Below are positions 9,847-20,560 of a DNA stretch of 64,000 bases, piece after piece. Under the pieces are notes generated by a model. It made no database searches, had not been told where the DNA came from, and was given only the letters and a program-made list of their open reading frames with translations. The first letter of the stretch is position 1. Every line of letters starts with the position of its first letter. The stretch comes from Cryptomeria japonica (lineage: Eukaryota > Streptophyta > Pinopsida > Cupressales > Cupressaceae), in assembly GCF_030272615.1 (NCBI RefSeq), contig NC_081412.1, forward strand, positions 25,946,501 through 26,010,500. Direction: 5' to 3'. The position numbers and the translations under genes are program-made.

Positions 9847-12575
9847 CTACATAAATGTAGCCTTTGGGAGAGGCTTGGTGAATATGTCAGCTAACTGCTC
9901 CTTACTGGAAACATGTTCCAGTGCAATCTCTTTGTTCTGAACCTTTTCCCTCAAGAAATGATACTTAAGCTCAAAGTGCTTGGTTCTATAATGTAAAACC
10001 CGATACTTGGAGATGTTAATTGCACTAGTATTGTCACAAAATATACTTACCGGTTCAGATACAGGAACTTGGAAGCCATTCAATACATGCTTCATCCAAA
10101 TTGTCTGAGTGTAGTTCATGAAAGCTGCAACATACTCTTTTGCTTCTTACTCATCCATGAGACCAGTGTATCACCAAGAAAGAATGCACCACCAGTTGTG
10201 CTCTTCCGGTCGTCCACATTACCTGCCCAATCAACATCTATGAATACTTTTAAGTTGAAATCCTTGCTATATGGATACCACAATCCATAATCAATAGTTC
10301 CCTTCAGATACCTAAGAATCCACTTGACTGCAATGAAGTGGGATTCTCTTGGGCTTTTCTGGAACCTTGCAATAATGCCAACTGCATGTGCAATATCTGG
10401 TCTGCTATGCACTACATAATGCAACTTACCAATCATTGATTGGTATTCCTTCTCATCAACCAATTTTGAGTCATCCTCTTTGGATAGTTTACAACCGATC
10501 ACCATCGGTGTACCAACGGGTTTGCTATCTTCCATGCCAAAGGTCTTCAACACCTCTTTGACATACTTGGACTGCGTGATAAAGATTCCATCTTTCATCT
10601 ACTGAATCTGCAGTCCAATGAAGAACTTAATCTCCCCTATGAGTGACATCTCAAACTCTTTCTTCATCTCATCTGCAAACTCATGACTCATCTTGTCATC
10701 TCCACCAAAGATAATTTCATCAACAAATACCTCACAGATCAGGATCGGATCTCCTTCAGACTTCAAGTAGATATTGCTATCTTCGCTTGTTCTCTCAAAT
10801 CCAATCTACACAAGATGGGAGTGCAGGCGTCCATACCATGCACTAGGTGTCTGCTTTAGACCGTATAAGGATTTATGTAGCCTACACACCATGTCACTGT
10901 CTTTAGATAGGGTAAATCCATCTTGTTGCTCTATATACATCTCCTCTTCAAGTACATCATTTAGGAATGCATATTTTACATCCATTTGATACACTTTGAA
11001 TCCTTTAAAAGTTGCATATGCAAGGAGCATACGAACTCCTTCCAATCTGGCTACAGGAGCAAAGGTTTCTCCATAATCTTCTCCTTCTTCTTGGGCATAT
11101 CCTTTGCACACTAGTTTGGCTTTGTTTCTAATCACTATGCCATCCTCATTCAGCTTATTTCTGAAAACCTATTTGGTACCAATGACATTTTTATGCTCCG
11201 ATCTAGGTACCAAAGACCATGTACCATTTCTCTCTATTTGGTCAAGTTCCTCTTCCATTGCCTTGAACTAGTCTTCATCTTTATGTGTCTCTTTGAATGA
11301 TTTAGGCTCAAATTCAGAGATCATACATGAGTTTTCTCTGACCTTTCTTCTTGTAAGGATTCCTATATCCTTATCTCCTATGATCTGCTTAGGGTCATGA
11401 TTTAGCTTGACATACCGAGGAATGGTCTTGCTAGATTCCTCTTTCTTTTCTTCTTCATCCTCATCTCCATCAGTATCAGCATCTACATCTACCGGTGTAG
11501 GAACACCGTTACTGGTACTTGGTTGACTGACAACTGGTTCCCAAAAGGTTACAACCGGTTCATTTATCGCTTGCTCACTGTTGGTTTCCTTAGTTTTCTC
11601 AGAGGTTTCATCAACTCTCACATTGATGCTTTCCATAATTCTTTGAGTCCTATTATTGAAACACTTGAGAGCTTTGCTCTTGGTGGAATACCCTAGGAAT
11701 ATTCTCTCATCACATTTCGCATCAAGTTTGCTCTATTGTTCTGTCCTCTTGATGTAACATTTTCTACCAAACACTCTAAAGTAGCTAACCACAGGTGTCT
11801 TACCGGTCCAATACTCATAAGGAGTTTTATCCTTACCTTTCTTAATGAGTACTCAGTTCATTGTGTAGACTGCAGTGCTCACCACTTCTCTCCAAAAGGT
11901 GTGAGCTACCTTTCCTTGAAACAACATAGTTCTAGCTGCTTCAACCATAGTCCGGTTATTCCTCTCTACTAGGCCATTCTGATGTGGAGTCCAGGGGGCA
12001 GACAGTTACCTCTTGATGCCATGTTCTTCATAGTACTTGTTGAATTCACCAGAAGTGAATTCCCCTTCTTGATCAGTTCTCAGGCACTTGATCCTTTTAC
12101 CGCTTTCCTTCTCCAATAATGCTCTAAAAGCTTTGAACTTTACAAAAGCTTCAGAATTATCTTTCAAGAATGTGACCCACATCATTCTTAAGCAGTCATC
12201 AATGAGAATCATGAAGTACCTATCACCCTACACACTCCTAGTTTTCATAGGACCACACAAATCAGTATGCACAAGATCAAGCAAATTGTCAGCAGTGAAA
12301 GGTTTACCTTTAAAGGCTAAGGAAGACATTTTCCCTAGTTGACACTCTTTGCACAAGGTATTTTCCGGTTTTCTCAGCACCGACAACCCTCTAACTGCCT
12401 TGATCTTACTGGCCTTCACAATGTTATCAAAGTTTACATGACAGAGTTTCCTATGCCATATCCAACTATCATCAAATTTAGCCATAAGACATGTACTTAT
12501 ATTTGCATTCAGCTTAAATAGGTTACCTTTGGTCTGCATGCCGGTGGCCACCAATTCACCATTCTTTCCTTTGAT
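9847..12575 (-). pseudogene. copia-2 pol remnant: integrase, RT, RNase H
   Basis: Continuation of the gag frame, read on the minus strand with breaks. Integrase (about 12.55-11.6 kb) keeps CKECQLGK, HTDLCGP and the LRTDQ-GEF region. RT (about 11.2-10.6 kb) has YQMDVKYAFLND, but its active site reads FVDEIIFGG, an Asp-to-Glu change in the catalytic pair that copia-1 keeps as VDD. RNase H (10.6-9.85 kb) has lost about 28 bases around 10140 relative to copia-1, shifting the frame near the usual STAEAEY motif. It ends with ADIFTKPLPKATFM and a stop at 9847. Three TAG stops are shared with copia-1. Confidence 0.93.
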
Positions 12576-13871
12576 TCTTCACACTCCATTCTTGAATTCT
12601 AGAGTGAGACCACTATCATTCAGTTGGGCAACACTTAGAAGGTTGTGTCTCATACCATCAACCCAATACACATTGTCAGCACTACTCTTTCCATTTAGAG
12701 AGATGGACCCTCTGCCTTTGACCATACATGGTGCATCATTACCAAAGTGAACCACACCACCATCATACTCTTCCAAGGATAGAAACTTTCTCTGGTCACC
12801 AGTCATATGGTGAGAACAACCGCTGTCAATAATCCACTCATTGGAATTATCAAAGCGGGAGACAAGAGCCTTCTTGTCTGACACATCTTCCTTGACAGCA
12901 ACAACCACAATATCTTCATTTTCTTCATCTTCTGACTCCTCATCTATGACACCTTCATCAACTGCCACAAAATAGTTTCTCTGGTTTCCTCCTTTGAATT
13001 TCTTGAATCTTTCCAGTTTGACCTTGTTGTCACCATTAGGACAGTTTACAGCAATATGTCCTATCCAGCTACAAGAAAAGCATTTCAAAGGGAGCTTACC
13101 TCTATATTTACTGGTTCCTTTAGGAAGTTTCCTGGAAAGAAGAGCTTCAAATGCCATCAAAATCTCCTCATCATCCATTTCTCTGCTCTGTCTTGGTTCA
13201 CCACTAGTGCTAGTTTCTTTTCCTTTTCTGGATGGTACAACAGAAGCTTTAAAATCCGATTCAATCTTTTGAACACTACCATCAAAACTATTTAGCCCAT
13301 AGGTTGTCAACTTTGCAATGATGGAGTCTAGGGATACCTTAGTCTTGTCTATTAATCTCAACTCCTGAATAGTAGCAACCCTTATTGCATAGATCGATAG
13401 TAAGGATCTCAAGACTTTGCTTACCATAGTGGAATCTTCCAATTTACCACCTACACTCTTGATATCTCCAACAACAGTTTTGATTCTTATTCCATACTGT
13501 TGAATGGTCTCACCTTCAACCATCTGTATGTCTTCAAACTTCCCTCTAAGGCTTTCCTCCTTAGCTTGTTTAACATGCTCATCACCGCCATAGATATTTT
13601 CAAGAGTATCCCATACTTCTTTGGGATTTACTTTATCTTCGACATCAATAAACTTAGTGTCAGATAAACTGATAATTAGGGCTTCCATGACTTGCCCATT
13701 CTCCTGCATCTCTCTCTTTTGGTCATCGGTGAGAGTACCAGTAGGGGCAACATAAGCATTCTCAACATAGCTCCAGTGTTGAGCACCCATGCTTCTGATG
13801 TATATCTTCATTCTGTCTTTCCATATATTGAAATTATCTCTATTGAACTTTGGACCTTCCCTCTTCATCAT
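12576..13871 (-). pseudogene. copia-2 gag and protease
   Basis: The best preserved part of copia-2: 430 codons open from ATG at 13871 to a TGA at about 12579. The N-terminal 200 residues are a copia-type gag (UBN2-like) with WKDRMKIYI and a VWDTLENIYGG motif. A CCHC zinc knuckle, CFSCSWIGHIAVNC (C-x2-C-x4-H-x4-C), lies near residue 265, an acidic stretch near 310, and the protease motif DSGCSHHMTG near 350. The stop replaces a Cys codon of copia-1 and cuts off the rest of pol. The start is chosen because it follows the primer site by 57 bases and matches copia gag N-termini. Confidence 0.9.
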
Positions 13872-13927
13872 TAGACTATGATCGTTTCCTCAAGCGGTTA
13901 AGCTTATAACATAGAGGACCTGGAGGA

Positions 13928-13940
13928 CGCTCTGATACCA
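13928..13940 (-). other. primer-binding site of copia-2
   Basis: On the minus strand TGGTATCAGAGCG, complementary to the 3' end of initiator methionine tRNA, two bases after the 5' LTR. This is the standard copia primer site. Confidence 0.93.
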
Positions 13941-13942
13941 AT

Positions 13943-15448
13943 TGATAACTCAATTATGAATAGATAGTACCAAAATGGTACTGAGAGGGGGGGGGGTGAT
14001 TCAGTACAGACAAAAACACAATTCTAAACCGGTTTGTTAGCTGACACTGTGCTTTGGCAGACAAACAGTAACACCGATCTTAAACAGAGTACAACTGGCA
14101 AAACCCAGAGTAACTGAGACAAGCATAAACCGGTTGACACTTATCTTTTCATACAATCTTAATACTTCATTTCCATTTCACCCTAATGCATGAACATGTA
14201 ATCTATCATCAAAGATAAATATATATAAACAGCTAGATCAACAAGATTTACCTTCAGACACAAATTACTTAAACCATCACATGAGTAATACCACACATGA
14301 CACACAGATTTTTCACGTGGAAACCTAACTGGGAAAAACCACGGTGGGGATGAATACCCACAAGCTATTTTTGAACTCTTTAGAAGTCCACTCTGTTAGG
14401 AGCCTTGTCCGGTTAAAGACTGATACAATAGGTTTTGTTAGGAACCGATCCTGTTAGGGATCACCCGGTTAAGGGATGGCTAGAATATCCGATTAAGGGT
14501 TAAACCCTATTAAAGGTTACCTTTTTAGAGGATTTCAAGAACTCAATGGTTTTGAGTCACCCTATTAAAGGATTTACAGTAAGTCGATTAAAGCTACCCT
14601 GTTAAGGGATTTCCCAACTGTTGAAGTCGTTAGAGATCAATAGGTATTACAATGATCTAGTAACAACACTCAATGTCAATGCAGATTCGCATTAGCTCCT
14701 CTTCACCTTCTGCACTTATACTCTGTAGGTATCGCTTCTCTCTTCTAGTCTGGAAAGAATCACATATCTCTTCTCTTGGATACACACACACAAATTTTGC
14801 CAACAACCTCAGAAAGAAACACAACATTGACCTTATAGGAAATAGATAGGTCGGTAGCATAAACCCTAAACCCTAAACCTGTTAGGTTAAGCAATTTAAA
14901 CGGTTCAATCCTGACCGTTGAGCACATTGCATTAAATGCAACAGTCTTGAACCAATCTCAAGACATTCTCCATCGTTTGTTTTCTACCGATTTAATGGTG
15001 GTTGATAACCCATCACGCATTATCACCATTTATAAACTTCGCACATTCCCGAGGTAGATAGGGACAATCTCCTTCATGCCATATCCTTCACGCACACAAG
15101 GCTGATATGGCAACACGATTTGTTCTTTGTTATAATGCTAACTCATCACACAAAGTCACCGGTTGAGTCACATAGGCTTGAAGTACTTCAAATGGAAACC
15201 CGGAAGTTGAGACTACCAAACGGTAGTCATACAAAGATTCTATGTACCGGTTCCCATAACCACATGCTGGTTCACCTTGAACAAACACACCGCTTCACTT
15301 TGGCACATATACCGGTTCACAATGTTATACCGGTTCTCACATATACTGGTTCTTGGTAACATACCAGTTCTCTCTTCTTCAACATATTGACATCAATGAC
15401 AACATACAATGTCATCATGTCCTCATACCGGTTCACACAATGCCAACA
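13943..15448 (-). repeat. 5' LTR of copia-2
   Basis: It has TG...CA ends and begins on the minus strand at 15448 with TGTTGGCATT. It contains a TATA-like TTTATAAAT (15028-15036, minus), the telobox run (about 14862-14879) and the unit array (about 14391-14615). It ends at 13943, next to the primer site. Confidence 0.93.
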
Positions 15449-15453
15449 CATTG
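15449..15453. repeat. target site duplication of copia-2, right
   Basis: CATTG, identical to 8132-8136. Confidence 0.93.
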
Positions 15454-15490
15454 TGTTTGCAGATACAGGTACACTTCACAGAGCATGACA
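15454..15490 (+). repeat. gypsy A LTR, right part
   Basis: The last 37 bases of the LTR that starts at 7163, ending ATGACA. It is recognised by the primer site that follows and by continuity across copia-2. Confidence 0.8.
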
Positions 15491-15493
15491 TTT

Positions 15494-15511
15494 TGGCACC
15501 CACCGTGGGGC
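15494..15511 (+). other. gypsy primer-binding site, Tat type
   Basis: TGGCACCCACCGTGGGGC, three bases after the LTR end. It differs by one base from the TGGCGCCCACCGTGGGGC site known for Tat-lineage gypsy elements. It marks the LTR as the 5' LTR of whatever follows. Confidence 0.85.
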
Positions 15512-15578
15512 AGAAATCATCATTTTCGGCCTCTTAATCGTCAGCAAACTTCATCTATGTTCGACTCTGGTTCAGATA

Positions 15579-15610
15579 TTCGTATGAGTTGCCTTTTCAA
15601 CTCATACGAA
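15579..15610 (+). repeat. perfect 13-bp hairpin in the leader
   Basis: Left arm TTCGTATGAGTTG (15579-15591), six-base loop CCTTTT, right arm CAACTCATACGAA (15598-15610). The arms match perfectly. It lies about 70 bases after the primer site, where retroviral packaging or dimerisation hairpins often lie. Confidence 0.85.
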
Positions 15611-15880
15611 CTCCCTTTTAGCCCAGGAAGACACTTCATCTTGACTCGTACGAGTCCATTTTCCTTGTCGTATGAGGTATAAATTCATGTTGTACAAGTT
15701 CATTTGCTAGTAAATCATGTGTCGTACGAGTTGATTTTCACTGTCGTACTAGAGCTAATTATGTTTCGTACGAATTTCTGGCTTCAAAATCTTATGTCGT
15801 ACGAGTCTTCTTTTATTCCTATGCGAAATCTAAATTTGTGTCGTACTAACTAGTAAATCATGTCGTACGAGTTTCTGCAT
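15579..15880 (+). repeat. array of TCGTACGA-type palindromes
   Basis: About ten copies of a motif close to TGTCGTACGAGT, spaced roughly 20-40 bases. They include the perfect 14-base palindrome GACTCGTACGAGTC at 15643-15656. Copies vary at one to three positions. A second, more decayed cluster lies at 17098-17300. Confidence 0.8.
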
Positions 15881-18330
15881 CTCTGATATTTTGATAAACT
15901 ACAAGTTAGAATTTTCAAGTTTGTCTATACATTGGTAATTTGCATTTTTTAAGGCCTTCTGGTCATTTTTAGCCCTTGAAAACTTTCAAAATCTATTCTA
16001 CAACTCTTGGAGACCTTTCCAACGAGTTAAACGGTTCGTCATTTCGAGTCCCTAACAAAAATTTATGCCTATTTGAAGTTAGGATAAAATTTCATATAGT
16101 TTTTTCTGAAAATTTCGTAGTTTGGATCACTAATACTAATCTTGTTATGTCTATGAGATGTTTGCAGCCTAACTCTTTTTTGCAAGATGCTTGTCAAAGA
16201 TATGCTTGTCAAAGACAAATTCAAAACACAATCACGACTACTAATGGATCTATTTTGCAGGTTGCCTAAGGATTCAATAAAAACTTTGTGTATTCTTTAA
16301 GATTTTTAGGCACACTTCAATTTGGGCTTAAAGAAATGAACTGTCCTGTCTTATGTGCTTGTGATGATAGGCGAGTATGCTCTCACCTTTCTTAGGTGAT
16401 TAGAAATCTAGACTCATCTTTTTGCTTTCATTAGTACAATTCCTTAGCAGGCCTGCCCTCCCAAGGAGTTATTAACTCTTAGCCCTTAAGATCGGTGAGA
16501 GGGGAACGACCTAAGTGGGAATGGCTAACGCCAAGTAATCCAACCCACTATAAAATAAATGTGTTTTTGATGAAAATCAAAGCAACAGTAGTGCGCAGAA
16601 ATAGGTCTCCTCCGTACCTTCGGGTATATCAAACCTTGGTTTTCAAGGCTGGGAGACCTCTTAATTGAGTTTATACCCTGACACGTCGAACAAATCCCTT
16701 ACTAGTACCGGTTAAAATAGAAGCTACTCGATTCACCTCCAAAAGGGTGATAATCTTTGTGCAAGAGAGATAGTAACTCTCGCAAGACACTTGCCATATC
16801 GTGCCCCCATTAGCATTTGGAGTCAGATAATACGGTGTTGAGAATCCATTGCGTGAGACTCAGCGATCGTATTTTGATTAGCTATTGGGTGTGTACGTAA
16901 GTCAGCAAGCAAATGTTTTCATTCTTAGCCAACTTCCTTAGGGTTTAGCTTGATTGGAGTCATTTATCACATCATGTGTTTGCTGTGTATTCATCCCTAA
17001 ATGAGAAAATCAGACACCTAAAAACTTGAAAACATCAGCAAAACATCATCAGAATTCAAAGATCAAAATCAGCAAAACAAACATCAGTCATAATCTCTGT
17101 CAGACGAGTTAACTTGCATAAAATCATTTGTTGTACTATTTGCTATCCTGTGTCATGTATGAGTCATTTGTTTTGTCATATGGTCTAGAATCCCAAGTCA
17201 TACGAGTTGCTACTGTTTATATGAAAAAATATGTTCTGTCGTGTAGCTCTGTATCTTGTGTCGTCCTAAGCTGAATCTTATGTCATACGGAACTCTGCAT
17301 CTATCATTCCAAAGCTGTGTCCTGCATGCCTGTTTTAGATTTATCATTTCTGCCTAATCAATTTGCAGTAAACATAAACACTTGTTATCTATCAATCTGT
17401 GCTTAGATTGTCTGCTTGGTTTGCTTGGTCAAGTTATCATCCGTCAAAATCAAACTCTATAAGATAAACACCCCAATATTTTCAAGTGCTCACCCTTAAC
17501 AAGTTCAAGATCTAAACATCTCAAAGTGCATTATCACCCTCTTTGATAAACTAATCACTCAAACATAGTTTCTCATCAAGATCAATCATCCTTTATCATG
17601 AAACTGAAACGTTTGGTCAGGATAATCTTGTCCCACATCGTAGGATATATCATTCCTACTGTACTTGGTTCTTATCAAATCACCATCATTGCACTCCTAA
17701 ACCGAAGATCGAAAAACTTGCAAACTTTTAAACACTTGAATCATCTTATCGTGTCATATCATTCTAGCATATCTACCTTGGCAATTGATCACTTACCCTA
17801 AACAACCTTTAGACAATCGAACCCCTGAAATGGAAACAGATTAGCGAGGTGTGATGACATGTTGATTCAAATATTTTCAAGTGCTCACCCTTTTCAAGTG
17901 TTCAAATGATGGTGCTAAGCATGCCTTTCCACTTGTCACTTGTGCATGTCGGTGGAAATGACCTCGAATCTTTCAAAAGGCTCATCAACCCTCTTTTCCC
18001 TCATCTTCTTTCTTTTAAATATATCTTTTCTCTCCATTCAAGCTCTCTAGTTCCTCCAAACAATCTCTTTTATTCTTTGGGCTCTCACAATTTTCCCTTG
18101 CTCTCTCACTCATTTGCTACAACAATCTCTATTTTTCTACAACACTCTCAAGCTCTCACAATAATCTCTTGCAACTCTCTTGGCTTTCTCAATCCTCTTT
18201 GGTAATATTTATCTATTCATCCTATCTTTGAGCATCTTGGGATTTGTCACATCCCTATTCTATCATTTATCATTTATCATTTATCTTATCTTGCATTTAT
18301 ATTTTATTCTATCAATCTATTTGTCTGTTT

Positions 18331-18739
18331 GTGGAGGTGGAAACAACAAAACATGGATTTGATTGAGGAAAGTCCTGAAGTAGCCCCAAACATTTTTTCT
18401 TTTTTCCTTGTGTGTAGGTTGCATTAGGGAAGATTCATTTGGCTGGAGGCTTCATATCATGGACCGGTTGTGAGATTATCTTCTTCCTTTCCTTTGTGGC
18501 TTTCATTCTATTTATATAATCATTTTTCATTATTTTATATCCATTTATCACGTTTAAATTAATCTATAACACATATCTATTAGATTGTGCCCTTCTGTGC
18601 GAACTCTGCATTTTGTTCGTATAGGATGCTAGTGCGTCATGCTATTGTCCATAATCTGTGTGCGCATCATTGTGCAAAGAGCTATCAGAGGATGTACAGA
18701 GACACTACATCTTCAATGTAGAGGTCGGTTAGTGAATCT
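18331..18739. other. unassigned DNA between gypsy leader and gag remnant
   Basis: AT-rich with short pyrimidine runs. I see no ORF, LTR end or RNA gene that I can support. Confidence 0.4.
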
Positions 18740-19194
18740 TCGCCTGTCGAAGAAGTTCATTTTTCCCTCACTACAAGAACTAATCTATATAATTCTCCAA
18801 TGTCTCATCCTCATTTTGGCTCATTCTGAAAATGACATCTCCTCTCATATCTCCTCATCTATAGTAGTCCTTGTAATTTTTGATAAATTTATCTTTCATT
18901 ATAGCCCAATTATCTATTGCATCTCTTCCCAAGCACGTGAACCACCTTAAGGCAGAATGCTTGAGAATCAAGGAATAACTGCAATCTATGGGCATTTTTA
19001 GTATAATCATAGCTTTGACATAGGACATAAAACTCAAAGAGAAAGGTGTCAAGGTCCTTTGTAATGAGCCCATGGAAACTAGGATGAGTTGAAGGTGGTA
19101 TGTTTTTTAGGGTAGCATTTCTTTCTTCATCCATAATGGGAAAGTGAAAGGTGATTGTTTCATTGTCTTGGTTTCTAACTGCTACATCCCTCAT
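18740..19194 (-). pseudogene. Ty3/gypsy gag remnant
   Basis: On the minus strand the translation from 19194 runs HPSFHGLITKDLDTFLFEF, LCQSYDYTKNAHRLQLF, then after a frameshift near 18990 SALRWFTCLGRDAIDNW, KDKFIKNYKDYYR and, after a stop, a RMSQNEDETLENYID stretch. This order is typical of the retrotransposon gag domain of plant gypsy elements. It belongs to an element other than A or B, as orientation and sequence differ. The frame is broken and the 3' part is missing. Confidence 0.8.
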
Positions 19195-19326
19195 AATTAG
19201 TTAAATTGATGAATTGGAGCTACCATGGGATTTGGCTAATGTTGGTGGAGAATGATAGACATGGCGTATTTATACCATAGTTGTTGAAGTAGATTCACTA
19301 CTTATATTGGGAAGAAACCTTCCAAG
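19195..19326. other. flank upstream of the gypsy B 5' LTR
   Basis: Short non-coding stretch upstream of the minus-strand gag. It ends in CCAAG where the gypsy B LTR homology begins. No clear target duplication of gypsy B is visible here. Confidence 0.4.
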
Positions 19327-20537
19327 TTCCTGACATAATTAATTTATTAATTGTGCCAATTTTTAATTCCTCCTCAATATTAATTAATTATAATTAATAT
19401 TGTCACTATAGTCTATTGATTGATTTATTTAATAAATCAATCCACCTTTATTCTTCTAAAAATCCTCAATATTAACACCCCTCAAATTCCTCCTTTTAAT
19501 TAATTAATTAATCTAGGTGATTCCTACAAATCACCTTTTTTCTAATCCATCATTAACCAAATGAATTCTTCTAGAAACTCCCTAAACTCACTTAACATTA
19601 TTCTTCTAATTTTTAATTCCCTCCACTCATTCTCTCTCCTAGTCAAATCCTCCTACAAATCCTATCTACCATAATCCAACCTAATCATTCTTCTAATCCC
19701 TCTCCTAATGAGTTGCTAGTGGCTAATCATCATGATTAGCCACAAAGTCAACTCCTTGTCCCTTCCATCCAACCTCCCTCCTTAAATGCTCTTTTCCTAG
19801 GTGAATGTGAGATTTTCAAAATCTCACATCCCTCTAGGTATCCCATCCTCCAAGGAATTTTTAATTCCTCCTTATTCCTCCCATCCCCATGAACATCCCT
19901 TTTGAAGAATTTTTAATTCTTCCTCTTTATCCCTCAAGGAATATTTTATTCCTTGATCTTCCCTAGGCACATTGGGAAGTCTTCCCACTGAGCCTTGAGG
20001 AGTGTGGAGACAAGAAATGCCTTTAAGGTATATCTCTTGGTCTCCACACTTGTCTTGTCATCCCCTCTTGGGCCTTGTGTGGGCTCACAAGGAATCCTGA
20101 CCCTCCATCTTGGGTCAATCCTAGCCCTCCATTTCTCATCCTATCTTCCTATAAATTGAGGACTCCATCCCCTCATATCTCATCTCCAATTTTAGTAAAT
20201 CCATGCTGCTAGTTTGTGCCCAATAAATCATCCTCATATCCTTATTATACCAAAATTTTCACTCATCCATACTTAGCCATTTCATCATTTGATCAGCAAT
20301 CCATTTTCACTCATTCCATCCATCATATTCTATTTGTGCACAATATTGGAGAGCCAACCACATTCAACTTCAAAGGACCACATCAAGTGGAGCATCATCA
20401 AGGGGCACCTTCATTTCATCAAGCTCAATCCGAGGGAGACGATAGCTTGCAAGGTATAAAATGGTTTTGTTTGCATTTTGAATATTTTTTGGATTTCTAA
20501 CCATCTAATCTCACCTTGCACGATTTTATCCTCTTCA
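19327..20537 (+). repeat. 5' LTR of gypsy B, 5' end missing
   Basis: It matches 35275-36490 closely, starting at TTCCTGACATAATTAA and ending CCTCTTCA. The first 35-40 bases of the 3' LTR (TGTAGACAC...) are absent; the junction follows CCAAG at 19326. It contains a TATA box at 20150-20157 (CTATAAATTG) and an inner palindrome around TAATCATCATGATTA. Confidence 0.9.
20150..20157 (+). promoter_or_regulatory. TATA box of gypsy B LTR
   Basis: TATAAATT in CCTATAAATTGAGG; the same box is at 36113-36120 in the 3' LTR. Confidence 0.55.
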
Positions 20538-20540
20538 TTC

Positions 20541-20560
20541 TGGCATGCCTGGTGGGACCC
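20541..20560 (+). other. primer-binding site of gypsy B, divergent
   Basis: TGGCATGCCTGGTGGGACCC, three bases after the LTR. The spacing and the TGGC and GGG blocks match the Tat site, but the middle differs from TGGCGCCCACCGTGGGGC, so either it has decayed or another tRNA is used. Confidence 0.65.

Larger units (their letters stand above)
8137..15448 (-). mobile_element. full-length Ty1/copia element copia-2
   Basis: Complete 7.3 kb element on the minus strand: 5' LTR 13943-15448, initiator-Met type primer site 13928-13940, gag-pol 13871 down to 9847, purine tract, 3' LTR 8137-9572. It is flanked by a perfect 5-bp target duplication, CATTG, at 8132-8136 and 15449-15453. It lies inside the LTR of gypsy A. 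The two LTRs differ by several short indels (about 1436 and 1506 bp), so the insertion is not very recent. Coding capacity is lost through stops, a small deletion and a changed RT active site. Confidence 0.96.
15512..18330 (+). other. leader region after the gypsy primer site
   Basis: Long non-coding leader, homologous in its middle part (about 16250-16560) to the gypsy B leader (about 21540-21840): both have TTTGCAGGTTGCCTA, AATCTAGAC, CTGCCCTCCC and GAGAGGGGAA in the same order. Before and after that lie clusters of a TGTCGTACGAGT motif (15579-15880 and 17098-17300). No gag ORF is reached; the DNA becomes pyrimidine-rich (about 18000-18330) and then changes to unrelated sequence. Confidence 0.75.

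Noticed and set aside
12994-13295. Plus-strand open frames within copia-2
   Set aside because: Antisense shadows of the copia-2 gag.
13928-13940. tRNA gene fragment (initiator Met)
   Set aside because: Only 13 bases complementary to the tRNA end, at the LTR border: a primer-binding site. The same holds for 57078-57090.
15579-15880. CRISPR-like array
   Set aside because: Units are short, degenerate and irregularly spaced, and the DNA is plant retrotransposon leader.
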